From Hysterangium stoloniferum (Eukaryota > Basidiomycota > Agaricomycetes > Hysterangiales > Hysterangiaceae): a stretch of 64,000 nucleotides of DNA. The stretch spans positions 1-64,000 of the forward strand of contig WHVD01000091.1 of the NCBI GenBank assembly GCA_015178975.1. Direction: 5' to 3'. The notes beneath the pieces were generated by a model that was given only the letters and a program-made list of their open reading frames with translations, was not told the DNA's origin and made no database searches. Of this stretch, positions 12,600-24,064 are shown in pieces. The position numbers and the translations under genes were made by a program. Each line of letters begins with the position of its first letter. The stretch's first letter is position 1.

Positions 12600-14107
12600 C
12601 CTCAGAAATCGTGCATATACCCTTTCTGTGACTCCATTTTGCTGAGGTGTATAAGGAATTGAGGTGAACAATGATATGCCTTTGGATGATAGATATCTCC
12701 TGAATTCAGAATTGATGAACTCAGTCCCATTGTCTGCCATTACACCTTGAACCTTCACATTAAACTGCATCTCGAGTTTCTGTATGTATTCTCGTATTTT
12801 CTAAACAGCCTCCGATTTGATTGCTAATGTGTTAATTCATACAGCATGTGAGTAATTGTCAACAATTATTATGAAATATTGTTTCTTATCAAAGCTTATT
12901 GTCTCCATCGGTCCAGCCAAATCCATATGGAGGAGTTCCCCAAGTCGCATTGCTTGAGTTCAGCCAGTTTTGAATGGAGTGCGATGTTGTTTTCCTTTGA
13001 TGCAAGCAATACAGTCTGCTTTGAATTCTTCATAATCGTCAATTTCAATTCCAGATGCAAAATGCTGTGCCAGATTTTGGATGGCAGCTGTGTGTAGATA
13101 GCCCAATTGCTGATGCCATAATATCAAGTTGCTTGGCGATTTCGTTGAGTACACTACAGGTATGTTGTCCAAATTTTCTTGTAACTCGCCTTCTGATAAA
13201 TTTGTATATCCACATATTGATGATGAGGCTGGAATCATCCTGAATTGGAATGGGTACACATTTCCACTTTCAACAGCTTCGCCTATGGTTCGTCCTTTCG
13301 TATCAACAATTCTTGAACCTTTTATATTAAGATTGACTTGATAGCCATCCTTAAAGAGCTGCACAGGATTCAGCAATCATACCTTGGCTTCAGGTGTCCA
13401 TTTGACATTTGGAATTTTGCCTATGAATTCTGGTCCAAAACTCGACATGTTCAATTTCAACGTTCCAACACCCTTGGTGTAAATGTAACCACCATTCACT
13501 GTTTGAATTTTTTTCGGTACATTATATGCCATAAAATTGTGTAAGTCCTGGATATTTGGCACATAATGTCCTGACGATGCAGAATCCAGGAAATATTTGT
13601 GTTGAGTTGTGTCTTTACCCATAAAAAATACTGAATCCACTGCTGTAAACATCCCTCGGCTCAAAACTGAGGGCCCTTTGTCCTGCTTTGATTGTCCTCC
13701 CGATTGCTGAAGATTCTTCTTTTTCCTTTTTGGACAATTTCGCACCCAATGGGACAAATCTCCACACTCGTAGCATCCTTGCAAACTTCTATTATTTGGC
13801 CTGCCTCATCCCAGGTTCCCACGTCCACACTGGAATCGTCCCTGGGACCTGATTAAATCACCTTGAGTACGAAATGCAGAACCATCTGCAAACCCAGGGT
13901 GTATTTCTTTTTGTATTTCAATTTGTCAAAGCTTGTTAACAATTTCTTCAACAGTGTCCTTATCGTAGTCGATTGTTGTTGACATGATATCAAAATCTTC
14001 TGGGAGTGTGCTCATGAAAAGGCTAATATAATTGGGGTCTGCAATGCTGTGTCCTGCTTCTAACAATTTGATTCGAATAGAATCCATTTAGGCCTTATAC
14101 TCGATTA

Positions 14108-14505
14108 TGTTGGAAACCACTAAGCCAACGTTGGCTTAGTGGTTTCCAACATAAAGTAAACTCCGATACTCCGAAGACCCCACAAGGTCGTGAGTTCAAT
14201 CCCCACCCATACCAATAGTTTCAAGCCCAAAAATAAGTGGCAAAAATAACTTATAAGTGGCATTAAGAGGGATAAAAATTACTTAATATATATGTTGGCC
14301 CACACAATGTTGGCTACCGGCCTTAAACAAGTCATATTTATCCCTCTTAATGCCACTTATAAGTTATTTTTGCCACTTATTTTTGGGCTTGAAACTATTG
14401 GTATGGGCGGGGATTGAACTCACAACCTTGTGGGGTCTTCGGAGTATCGGAGTTTACTTTATGTTGGAAACCACTAAGCCAATGTTGGCTTAGTGGTTTC
14501 CAACA
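14108..14505. mobile_element. 398-bp palindromic, tRNA-like foldback element in copia 1 gag
   Basis: Two arms of about 169 bp (14108-14276 and 14337-14505) are near-perfect inverted repeats around a loop of about 60 bp. Each outer end is itself a 44-bp palindrome, perfect at 14108-14151 and with one mismatch at 14462-14505. A 5-bp duplication GATTA flanks it (14103-14107, 14506-14510). Each arm carries TGGCTTAGTGG, which fits the RNA polymerase III A box, and about 55 bp later GAGTTCAATCCCC, which resembles a B box or T-arm and runs into CCCATACCA. It looks like two tRNA-derived units head to head. It has no protein-coding capacity. Confidence 0.8.
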
Positions 14506-14970
14506 GATTATTCCAGTACCATTGTACCTCATACGTATGAGTTTGGAGAGTAACGTTGCCCTACTGTTAGCAAGACGTGTTCCGTAAGTATTTTTCAGTT
14601 TGTTCCAAGCGTCAACAGGATTATCATTAGTCATAATAGCTCCCTTGGTTCATCTTCTACGTGCAACATTATTTCACTATACGCCCTCTTCTTTCGAAGC
14701 ACCCAGGCTTCTTCGATTTCCAATTCGTCTTTCGTCGGGGCATCCAATTTAGTGCACATGGGATCTGCCAATTCTCCAGTTACGACTTTCCACTGGTTCA
14801 AGGATTCGAGTACAGTCTTCATACTTGTGCTCCATGTAAAGTAGTTCTCCTTTCGTAGCTTCGGAAAGACTTGATATGCACTTCCAGTACTCGATTCGTA
14901 GTCCTTGATCTTCTCCAAGGTAGACATGATAATAATCCTGAGCGATTCAAAGTTCTTTTACTAATAAGAA

Positions 14971-14988
14971 GGGCTGGGGCCCATAACC
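14971..14988 (-). other. primer binding site of copia 1 (initiator-Met half-tRNA type)
   Basis: On the minus strand, directly after the 5' LTR, the sequence reads GGTTATGGGCCCCAGCC. It matches the kind of site used by Drosophila copia, which pairs with the anticodon region of initiator tRNA-Met rather than with the CCA end. Confidence 0.75.
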
Positions 14989-15188
14989 TGAAGATTAACA
15001 AGTGAGAATGTTTGTTAGTTATTCTTTACGCTAATTCTCGTATATATATATCATACAAGTGGATAGGGTTTATCCACCAAGTGGATCGAATACATCATAA
15101 ACCACATCATAAGCCGCATCACCTATTGTATCATATGTGCGGCTCCACTCGTTCCGGTGCCTATACCTTCAACGCTCGTATCTCAATA
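14989..15188 (-). repeat. 5' LTR of copia 1
   Basis: This is the partner of 8815-9012. It is followed on the plus strand by GTTTG (15189-15193), the right half of the target duplication. Confidence 0.9.
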
Positions 15189-15193
15189 GTTTG

Positions 15194-15589
15194 GTGAGAT
15201 CGGTGTGACGGTCGGCAAATTCGACTCAAAACTTGAGTTATAAGCTCGACGCTATCCCAATGTTTTCCGTAACAAGTCCTTTTATTGTTCTTACTGAAGG
15301 CAAATATTTCTTTCCTGTTAGTATCACTACGATGGTTTGTGATCAAATTGAACCAAACGTGATAGGTCCTCCAAACACCATCCGAGTCGATTTAATCTCC
15401 ATTTAAAATACATGCGTGTGGTATGGAAAAGCTAACATTAAAAGCAACACAGCACGGCCACGAATAATGTCTCTTTGGGTATATCGCCAGCCCGTATGGC
15501 AAAACAAAAGCCCCAAAATTCTTGATGATGTTGTCGGCGGAGAGTGATATGCGATGGTGGTGATTCTTGATATGTACTCTGGCAGGAGT
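15194..15589. other. intergenic spacer between copia 1 and membrane-protein gene A
   Basis: About 400 bp with no open frame supported by motif or homology. It holds the 3' flank of gene A, whose stop codon is at 15590-15592. Confidence 0.6.
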
Positions 15590-16944
15590 TCATGGCAGGT
15601 TTGATAGTGGCACCCCCTCGGAAGACATAGTCTCTTTACTGACAGTTTGGCGGAATGCAGCTATGACTGATTCGCAAAGATGTAGAGTTGACGGTACAAC
15701 CATGACCAATGCAAGCACCTTGTCCACTAATGTGAGAACGTGCAAAACCACGGTGAAGAGGGGCACTTACCTGGCCAAATCCCCATTCAGAATTGTCTAG
15801 AAGCCACACATTATATATATTAACGTATGAATGAAGTTACGTGAAATCACCTAAAATTATGGCCTTGTTTCTTTTGATAATCAATTCTGTAGTGGAAATG
15901 GCATAAACTGTTATAGGGAGTTGTACCACCAACAATCCACACACTATGCCATACCCAGGATGAAATATACAAAGTAAGCTGAGGTAGTAACCACTATTTT
16001 TATCACTCACTATTTCTAATACAACGCTGATCGGATTTCCCTTCCTTTCCTATTGGTTCCCCACGTCCTTTATTGCACTTGTTACCCGTATTCACATTTC
16101 TTTCCTTCCTCGTAGACCTGATCCATTTAGCACAGTCTATCCAGGTGCAGTACGCATGTCCAATCAAAATCAGGGAACTAAACACAAGGGCGACTATTCT
16201 CCCGCTTGTCTGAGCAGGGAGGGACAATCCAAATAACACAACAAGAGTCACTTGACGGCAATGAGAAAGCGGCATCTTTGAGGCTGCCGCCCACATGATG
16301 ATAGTTGAAATTATCAATACCAAGACTGACACAATTTCTTAGTTGTCAAAAGGCAGCCAGGGACCACAAGTACGTACTTTGCACACTAACGAAGAGCCGT
16401 AGCACCCGTGTCTTGGCCACCCATTTTAAAGTGACGTATCCAAGTAAAATAGTATGCGCTCCCAACATGCCAAACCAAATTAGTTGAGAAGCTAGATAGT
16501 CGTGAGATTCGTGACTTTGTACAAACATGCCACATCATAATGGACAAACCCAGGATGCCTTCAAGCAACGATAGCTGGCCCATACTAACCCGATGCAAGG
16601 CTGTAATCGTAAGACCGAAACTGATAATCGCGGTATTGATTAATAACTGCATGCTTAGGGAGTCCAAGGGAAGTCATCTACCTCGTGAGAGCCAGAAGCC
16701 AAATTCCATTCATGATCTTGTATGCGTCTTCAACACCGTTGGACGATAAACAGGAGTTTAAGACTGTCATATAGAGATGACGTTAGAAAATCACACCATG
16801 GAAGGTAGATCATGATAAAAGTGTAAACTCACGCAAGATAATGCCCTGCATATAGAATGAGAGGCGTACACCGATTCCAGCAATATCCCCTTGGTATTGG
16901 AGAGTGCTTGCGCAGTCGCTCAGATTTAAAGTAGCTTGAACCAT
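15590..16944 (-). CDS. multipass membrane protein A (317 aa, fungal family of unknown function)
   Basis: Eight exons close in one frame: 16833-16944, 16682-16763, 16550-16620, 16378-16491, 16011-16337, 15851-15943, 15771-15796 and 15590-15718. All have GT-AG introns. The N-terminus carries LQYQGDIAGIGVRLSFYMQ, a hallmark I associate with a mushroom family of uncharacterised integral membrane proteins. Hydrophobic segments follow in nearly every exon, so I expect about six to seven membrane spans. A charged loop (KWIRSTRKERNVN) lies after the fifth. WGFGQ and a final hydrophobic segment end the protein. Exon sizes match paralogues B (18071-19403) and C (35806-37182). The biochemical role is unknown. 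Confidence 0.82.
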
Positions 16945-18070
16945 CTTACAGAGTATGGGGTGTAGTGCTCGGAACAATAATACTAGGGAGAGGGCTTTCT
17001 GGTCATTGCCATAAGTGGGAGCCTTTTACGCAGTGTTCAAGTGGCCTTCTCTAATAAGAAAGATCAAATCGCTGTGAACGGTGAAAAACATGAAAAAGCA
17101 CTAGGTAAATCAAAGCCCCTAAACAAGTCAGAAATAGAGGATACCTGTCTCAGTGGCAAGTGGCTCAGCAGCTCAAACCGTTGCGGCATGTATGCCGACA
17201 ACCAAGTATTCCCCACTTTTTGTAGCGGTAGCTGTCAAAGGACTAAGCATTCGATACTCAGGGTGGATGTTATCTAAGAACTGAAACATACGTGGTGAAC
17301 TTCAAGAGTTTTGGTTGGGATGTGGCCTGCTAAGAATATCGGTTGTTTGTTTATTGTGGAACGTTAGTATAGAACAATGAAGCCTAGCCGTCCTCTAATG
17401 TCTGAGACTCCGTTATATAGATGAAGTAGCTCGCGCCAGGAACTTGAGAAATAGAACCGCTAAGTATGTCTGTTCTACAAATTATCCCTCCATTCCAGTA
17501 ACATCCCCATTTCATTACTCATTTATTTTCCAACTCCCCTTCAACACAACTGCCTCTTCCAATTCGCCGTCCTTCTTCTCATTACCTTCCATCCTGAAAT
17601 ATCCCTGAACTTAATCATGTTTATGAATATCCTAACATGGATTCGGGTAGCCATGACACTGGAGGGCATGGAACACCTTGCACCTCATATTCAGTCTGTC
17701 GCAGTCACCTAGACTCTCAGACATCGATCCGCTTTGTCTCGAACCTGTCCTTATTGTTCTCGCGCTAATCAAATCTGTAGTCTTTGAGCGACTGATTCGC
17801 TCTCACCTATACTCTTCGGGTATCAGTAAATGAACATTTCTTATTATGAAAACAGTCCCAGGGAAGAGCAAAATAAAAACAGCACGATCAAAAGCACATC
17901 TTAGATACGGTAGATTGTCAGCTGTACTAGAGCGTACTACAGGCTACTGTGATATTCTAGTCTTGACCTAGGACTTGCTAGCGAGAGTAATTTGTGAGCT
18001 GAAGGGATCCTTAGCGTCGACTGGGATCGGTAGGTCTCCGGGCGATTTTGATACTGATTTACGTGGCTGT
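16945..18070. other. 1.1-kb intergenic region between membrane-protein genes A and B
   Basis: It contains the promoter of A (right of 16944) and the 3' end of B. A pyrimidine-rich stretch lies at 17480-17600. Short open frames, for example 17041-17277 on the plus strand, have no motif and no supporting introns. I see no gene here. Confidence 0.5.
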
Positions 18071-19403
18071 CTAAGCCGAGTCCCGACGCGTGGCCCCGCC
18101 AAATTTGACAGTGTACCATCCGTAGAGCTTCCTGATGCATCTAACAACGGCAAAGATGGATGGTGTCACAACGCGTAACGAAAGAACCTAAACAGTAATG
18201 TAAGAAAAATCCCTTGTGAAGAAGATTCTTTGTACCTGACTAAAACGGCCTGTAGGAGACTCTTGATATCATGGATTAGGGTAAACTACTTGCCATCATT
18301 GTGCAGTTACCAGTACTCACTTGAAAGCACCGCGTTACTTTTCCTAATGGTTAATTCTGTAGTCGAAATAAAGTAAACTAGGGTAAGGAGTTGTACCAAA
18401 ATCAGCCCAATGAAAATCGCCGCTGTGGTGAAATTATAAATGTGAGCTGCTGCTGTAACCACTCCACTACATTGATAACTCACGGCTTTCAAAATTTATT
18501 GGGGAACTGAGTCGGTTATAAACCTCTCGGCGCTCATAGCGTTTCCTATGAGCTGCATGTTCTCCTCCTTCTAGGTTCCTCCGATTGTTTATCCTGTGCC
18601 TCATGTATGCCTGGATTTCATACCCGGTAACGCACACGTATGCGAACAGGACCAAGGAAGCAAACGCAAGCACAACTTTTCTTCCAGTTGTCTGGGCCGT
18701 TAGTTGCAATCCGAATAAGATTACCAACTTGATTTCCGAGTTCTCGGTACACTCAGAAAGGGACAGCTTAGAGGCTAGGGCCCACATAAGTATCGTTAAT
18801 ATTATCAAAAATAAACCTGAATTAGGAGTGAGTTTTTTGAGACGGCGATGACATGCCATTAGTGCGTACTTTGTATTATAGAGGCCACCACTACTAGGCT
18901 GTTGTCACGCCTCATTTTGCTAGGATACACGGATAGAGATATGTACCCTCCAATCATGGCAAACCAAATGAGCTGGGAAACTAATTTTTGTGAGATTCAT
19001 TGGCACGGTGAGAATACGTCACATGAACAAACTCAAGATGCCTTGAAGTAATGTAAGTTGGCCAGAGCCAACTTCGAGCAATGCTGCAACGGTAAGAGCG
19101 AAACTGAACGTCCCGTGAACACATGCCTTGTTAATAACCGCATACTTAGGTGATGCAATGGAAGCAGCCTACCAAGTCCCGATCAGTGTCCAAAGGGCTT
19201 CCAGGGCAAGTTGGGGTATTCCCTTAACAAGTAGGACTGTAATGCAGTGCATATGAGATACGGTTAGGCCATTTGTAACCTTAGAAAGAGGACTTACCTA
19301 GCATGGTAACTTGTATGTAGAAGGCGGAGCGCATGTCAATATCACCATTATATTGGAGGGCTGCCGCACAAGACACACTTGAAGTACCAATAGCTTGACT
19401 CAT
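18071..19403 (-). CDS. multipass membrane protein B (309 aa), paralogue of A and C
   Basis: Eight exons close in frame: 19298-19403, 19173-19236, 19033-19103, 18870-18980, 18484-18816, 18321-18422, 18236-18261 and 18071-18187. The third exon (71 bp) and the seventh (26 bp) have the same length as in gene A, and exon 2 (64 bp) equals that of gene C, so the intron positions are conserved. The N-terminus has LQYNGDIDMRSAFYIQ, a diverged form of the family hallmark. Conserved later are GQLTLLQGIL, SQLIWFAMIGG, LVILFGLQLTAQTTGRK and LLTLVYFISTTEL. A basic and acidic loop of about 50 residues lies between the last large hydrophobic blocks. It is in tandem with A, same strand, 1.1 kb away. Confidence 0.82.
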
Positions 19404-21260
19404 GATTTGTGAAGTTGTCTTCGTAGTTGTAGTCCTTTGGAGAGGGAGGTGGTGTTGGGGGGGGGGGTAGCCACAGCGGGGATTTTATACGTCTATATGA
19501 GTGGTACCAGTGCAGATATCCTGGGATTAGCTTCAACTGAACGCAAAGCGAGACCCTGCTTGGATTCTAGACAATCATGATAATAAGTACATTTTCCTTT
19601 GTTCTAATAAAACAAAATGATAGGAGAACTGTTGCCCCTACATGTGGCACCCAACCCCAAAGAGCTATACATTGAACGCTCGGTCGGCGATAGGGAGCAT
19701 TGGCGTACTAAATTACCACCCAACAGTAATCACATCTACTTTATTGCACTAACTCAGGGGCGGTATTGTGCCATAGTTCCACCGATCGCTGTGTCTCAGT
19801 GCATTTGGCGCTAATGAGCCTTTTCATTAATTTTTTGGTTTTGCAATAGAACAAATTGCATGCGCTTCAGGATGTGTTTTGATATGTATTTTTGTAGTAA
19901 ATACACACAATTATGCAATAAATTTATCACCCACTGAAACGGGACAATGAGACCTGAGACTTTCTTCGGCATACCTGATGGTAAGCAATCATAGTAGTTT
20001 ATTTATGTAATACTTCTCCGTTTATAAGTGATAAAGTCATCCCAAGCGGTAAAACTCAATGCAAATTACTGGCGGACATTGTAGCCAAACATCGATATTG
20101 GTATCGCCTGATGTTATTCAAAAGAGCATTTTGAATGGCTGTGAGTCTAACCTCTAACGCTCGCGGCCTAGTTAATCGCAGTGGCTGTTGTGAATACCTT
20201 CAAATTATAAAGCCAAAGATAACTATCTAAAAATCACAATTAATTTCTAATTCGCCTCATTATAAGTAGTAGGGATCAGAAACACAGGGACAACCGGACA
20301 AGATGTTGGGATTCATTGGTATTATGTTGCAAGCCGTTGAGGACACCCACGGTCTCGCTGCTTTTTTTTGGGTTATACTATATTATCAGGTGGATATTCG
20401 ATTTATTCGATCTAGGTAGTATTTTACAGTAGCGTAGTCATCGGTTGTATTCTAAAAAGGAGACTCTGTCGCCTTCACCCACACAAAAACCCACCGTGTA
20501 CTTTCAACACAAGAAAGCTTACTTTTTAACCAACACTTAGCTGGCTTTCAGTTGAAAACAATAATGGAGATTATTATATGCCGGTAACTTTTTATAGTAT
20601 TAAATAACTCATGCATCATTTTCCCTGATGAAATTTACTAGTACAAGTATGTAAGGAGGCACTGCATGACCGAGATAACATGTCACCGGCAATGTCAATC
20701 CAATGATACACTAATACGTAACTGGCTAGTACCTTTATTTTCGGGGTTTACTAATTCAAGAAGGAGGTACTGTACTTACTTGCTATTGTTAAGTTTAGTG
20801 TCACCAACATCGATCAGGGATTAATTATTCTCGCAGATAACAGTCAGACCCGGATAACAGTTTTTAAGAGACGACTTAATGTATCACATAATTGTATCCC
20901 CTGGGTATATCATTGTAATGGTCATAGATTTGAGGAACTGTAAAGAGTTTCATCCGAAATCATGAGAAGTGGGAAAGAATAGCAGCTACTTTCGGCGATT
21001 GGAAAGGCTCTTGGTCAAAGAGGATTGACGGGTTCCAATTCTTTCAAAGAGGGTGTCGCTTCAGTGTCGTGGAGCCTTTTATTCATAAGATGGCGACCAA
21101 ATATAATGGATGATATGACAATAATTAAGAAAAAAGCCTGGGAATTAACGATGAGAAGAATCACACTAGTAGTAAGGAATATCCATCCTGATCAAAACCG
21201 CTTTTTCACGATTTTTAAACTCATGGGTTATTGTCAATTAACCATCATGTAGCTGCTTGT
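19404..21260. other. gene-poor region upstream of gene B, with old duplicated sequence
   Basis: No gene is supported. A G-run of 10 lies near 19460. The stretch 20050-20140 is a diverged copy of 21590-21710, and 20520-20720 resembles 24715-24880 (shared TTTCAGTTGAAAA and a following TGATGARRTTTACT-like block). This suggests duplication of the gene B flank and an old dispersed repeat. Confidence 0.45.
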
Positions 21261-21477
21261 ACTCACTAAAAGCACGGCATTACTTTTTTAATGGTCAATT
21301 CTGGAGTCGAAATAAAGTAAACTAGGACATGGAGTTAAAATCATCCCAACCAAAAATGCTGTTGTGATTCTAAGAAAATATGAGCTGCCACAGTAACTAC
21401 ACCATATTAAACTGTCATTACGTTAATTGAACGGCTGCGACGCAAGACAAACTCGGGGTATCAGTGGCCTGACTCAT
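21261..21477 (-). pseudogene. relic of a third tandem membrane-protein gene (D)
   Basis: On the minus strand the start MSQATDTPSLSC resembles exon 1 of gene B (MSQAIGTSSVSC) but runs into a stop after about 18 codons. It is followed almost at once by sequence matching exon 6 of B (LVYFISTTELTIRK region) down to its splice donor. Exons 2-5 are gone, so this is an internally deleted duplicate. The flanking sequence at 21478-21710 also resembles that upstream of B. Confidence 0.7.
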
Positions 21478-22316
21478 GGACGTGAAGGTGAGTTCTGCCA
21501 GTTAAGTCCCTTTAGAAATGGAGATGAAGTTAGGGAGTGGGATTTTAACGCCTAATGCTCAGTTTACAAATGCGATGATGAAGTCATTGTAAGCAGTCAA
21601 AATTCAATGCCAATCATGGGCTGACAATACAACCAGTCATATTCAATATTGGTATCATCTGATCTCATTTTGACAAAAGAGACGCGGGGAATTTTGAAAA
21701 ATAACGCCTGGTTGTCGCACTGCATGTTGTAAGTTCGTCTCAAATAAAAAAGCCAAGTATCTCATGAGAAATCCCAGTTTTAAATGTTGTATATGTGACA
21801 TCAGCATGTGTAAATAAGATAGTTTATTAGTTATGTTGGTTGCTAGAAAAAACACAACTAAATCTTAGCATATATTTTATTACGTCACCTTAGACACCCA
21901 CCTTTACTGATATTAACTAAGGCGCAGCCTGAATTCCCCCACTTCCTAGTTTTTTACTGACTAGTAATGCAGTTATATACAGCTTTATCACTCACTGAGA
22001 GTATTATTTAGAACTGCGCAAATAATCTCAACAAAAAATTCCCTCTATCCGGCTAGGATCCCCTTCAGTTTCAAAATTTATTAGTTATATTCACCAACTA
22101 CCAAGTTGTCCTGTAATTGGCCACGTTGAAATTTGACGAGTGTTTTGATTCATGTTAGTGTTACCGCCCATTTAGCTCGGCTGCGAGCCAAAGCGGGCCC
22201 GGAGCAGTGCTCTTGGACGGTTTCCTCACGAACTACTAGGTAAGATATTCGTCCATTGCCTTCCACCGTCCACTCTGCTTATTTCATTCGTAGCCGCACC
22301 GCTCCCATTTCCTCGA

Positions 22317-22390
22317 GTTTCGCGTTATTGGCGCGAAATGGCGCGAAATAGCTGTAACAACACTGCCGTTATGGCGAAACGCGAACATGG
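22317..22390. promoter_or_regulatory. cluster of E2F/MBF-like motifs
   Basis: Within 75 bp there are TTTCGCG, GGCGCGAAA twice and GCGAAACGCGAA. These fit the TTTSGCGC or ACGCGAA type bound by E2F or by fungal MBF. No clear downstream gene survives: the plus strand leads into a decayed reading frame near 22400. It may be an orphan promoter. Confidence 0.35.
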
Positions 22391-22399
22391 GAAAGGGAT

Positions 22400-22860
22400 T
22401 TAAATTATGCCGAATCTTCCAGATGTGGCTTGGCTACTTCGTATCACTCCAAGTGAGAGTTACGTTTTATATCGATAATTCCGGTAAATCAGAGCCTTCA
22501 ACGTTGAAAGGAATGCTTTTGGAATGGTTTGCTACATAAATCTATGTCGACGAGATAGGCTGCCACTGTATGCACCATCGTTGGGACATATGTCCATTGA
22601 AGGGTGGGACAAGTCACCTGAATCAGTAGAAGTGACTCTACGCGGGGACCATTTAATATGCCACGACTGGAAGTGTTGCGGTTGAACGCCCCTCGGTATC
22701 TATCCCATTGGTAATTTTCGACTCTACCTGCCTTCAGGACTTGAATAGTTTCTCCGTCAACGAATTGAAAATTTTATGGACATGAGCATTATATCGGTGT
22801 TCGTAAACCTCCAGTGGCTGCAAATGTGCTTTATTCGACTCTTTAGGCAAAAGACCTTAT
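22400..22860 (+). pseudogene. possible F-box or leucine-rich-repeat relic
   Basis: Short broken frames contain MPRLEVLRLNAPRYL, which resembles a leucine-rich step of mushroom F-box proteins, with several stops between segments. Evidence is weak and rests on one motif. Confidence 0.25.
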
Positions 22861-23159
22861 TCCTAACAAGATATATCAAGTACCACTGGCGCCCCCCACT
22901 ATGACATTCCCAAAATGGTAGTGATTACAAATACGGTGGGATAATCGATAAGATTTGTCTCAAGTGTTCCATCCAAGCCATTGCTCCGCTAAGCCAAATG
23001 CTTGACTAATTACGGGCACTATCATGGGGTCATAGCACTTTTGAGATGATAGGCGATGGTTTCAGGGAGGTCGGGGAAGCAAGAAAATATGAAATTCTCA
23101 AAGAGCTTGGAAGGACATAGATAGATACATGTATATCATAGAGAACACAAACAGTTGGG

Positions 23160-23438
23160 CTAGAGGCCTCCCCTCCTCTCATCTGCATCCCCCAGGAATG
23201 CGTTTCCTTCATTTTCATCTTCATCCGCACTTCTGGCTCGATTATCATGCATTAAACTGAGAGCCCGTCTGAACGCCAACATCCCGCCTTCTTCATTATC
23301 TTCTTCTAGCTCGTGCTCGTGCTCCGAGTCATTAGCAACTTCGTTTGTAGGGTCTTCTATCTCAACTGAAGCCTTCTCTGTTGTATGCCTTTGCGCAATT
23401 ATTGCAGGTAGCCTTGTCGCCTTTTTTTGCCCTTGCAC
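23160..23438 (-). CDS. acidic open frame, 92 codons, uncertain
   Basis: The product would be very acidic in its middle (ELEEDNEEGG) and end with DEDENEG. Upstream on the same strand, in another frame, is a basic Cys-containing segment KRKCARAKKGDKATC. A run of seven A between them could be a frameshift in an older gene. I recognise no family, and it may be the 3' exon of a decayed gene or chance. Confidence 0.25.
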   Translation of the reverse strand: MQGQKKATRLPAIIAQRHTTEKASVEIEDPTNEVANDSEHEHELEEDNEEGGMLAFRRALSLMHDNRARSADEDENEGNAFLGDADERRGGL

Positions 23439-24064
23439 ATTTCCGTTTATTGGAGTTACTCAGAGCCATCAACTCAGACTGTTGAGAATCTGATTGTACT
23501 GGCCTGGGTGTTGAGACAGGGGTGAAATTGCGAGTCTATGAAAATATTAACAGCTACAAGCTGTTACAGGACGTATGAACCACCTTTACAAGTACTGTGT
23601 GGGGCTCGTTCTTCCGGAAAAAGAAGGAGAATTGGTAAGTACCTGTGAAATTTACAAGTTGGAAGTAGAGTAGGAAGCATCTCAGGGGACACCCACCTCC
23701 TCTGCTGACTGAGACAGGTGCCCTTTTAGCTGTGGAAGATCCTTGCTCCTTGCTCCTCCTTGAGCTTGGGTCCTATCCTGGAACGAGGTGAGTATGAACA
23801 TACACTACGCTGTGGACAAGAAGTTACACAGGGCGCAGATCCTCGAGCACACGTTGTAGGGTGTCTATAGTATGTGAAAACCACATATATAATTGCGTTA
23901 GTATTCTGTTAATGTTGTGACGACGCGAAGGACGAACAGTCAGACATCCAACATGTTGTTTGGTTGTTTGGTTCAGATAGTGTTTGTAGACGCGTTGTTT
24001 GGTTCAGATTGTTTGGATTTGTAATAATTTCCTTTCTTGGCAAGTGTCATAGTGGGGGGCGCCT

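Larger units (their letters stand above)
9013..14927 (-). pseudogene. copia 1 gag-pol (gag, CCHC, protease, integrase, RT, RNase H), multiply broken
   Basis: Reading down the minus strand from ATG 14927, the gag domain comes first and is split by the insertion at 14108-14505. A CCHC knuckle CYECGDLSHWVRNC follows near 13780, and the protease motif FLDSASSGHYV is near 13590. The integrase zinc region LWHQQLGYLH...CIAC is near 13130. The integrase core has MADNGTEF and TPQQNGVTER at 12620-12745, where the second insertion lies. RT has FDVKSAYLHGT near 10250 and FWVDNATAVGD near 9970, where the second catalytic Asp is Asn. The RNase H region has MYSDADFTGD near 9485. Many stops and frameshifts are present. 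Confidence 0.9.
8815..15188 (-). mobile_element. Ty1/copia retrotransposon (copia 1), complete but decayed, with two nested insertions
   Basis: Two LTRs of about 200 bp (8815-9012 and 14989-15188) flank gag, protease, integrase, RT and RNase H in copia order on the minus strand. A perfect 5-bp target duplication GTTTG lies at 8810-8814 and 15189-15193, so the element is whole. Insertions at 11281-12599 and 14108-14505 split the coding region. Without them the element would be about 4.66 kb, a usual copia length. A second member of the family lies at 53085-54483. Confidence 0.93.
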
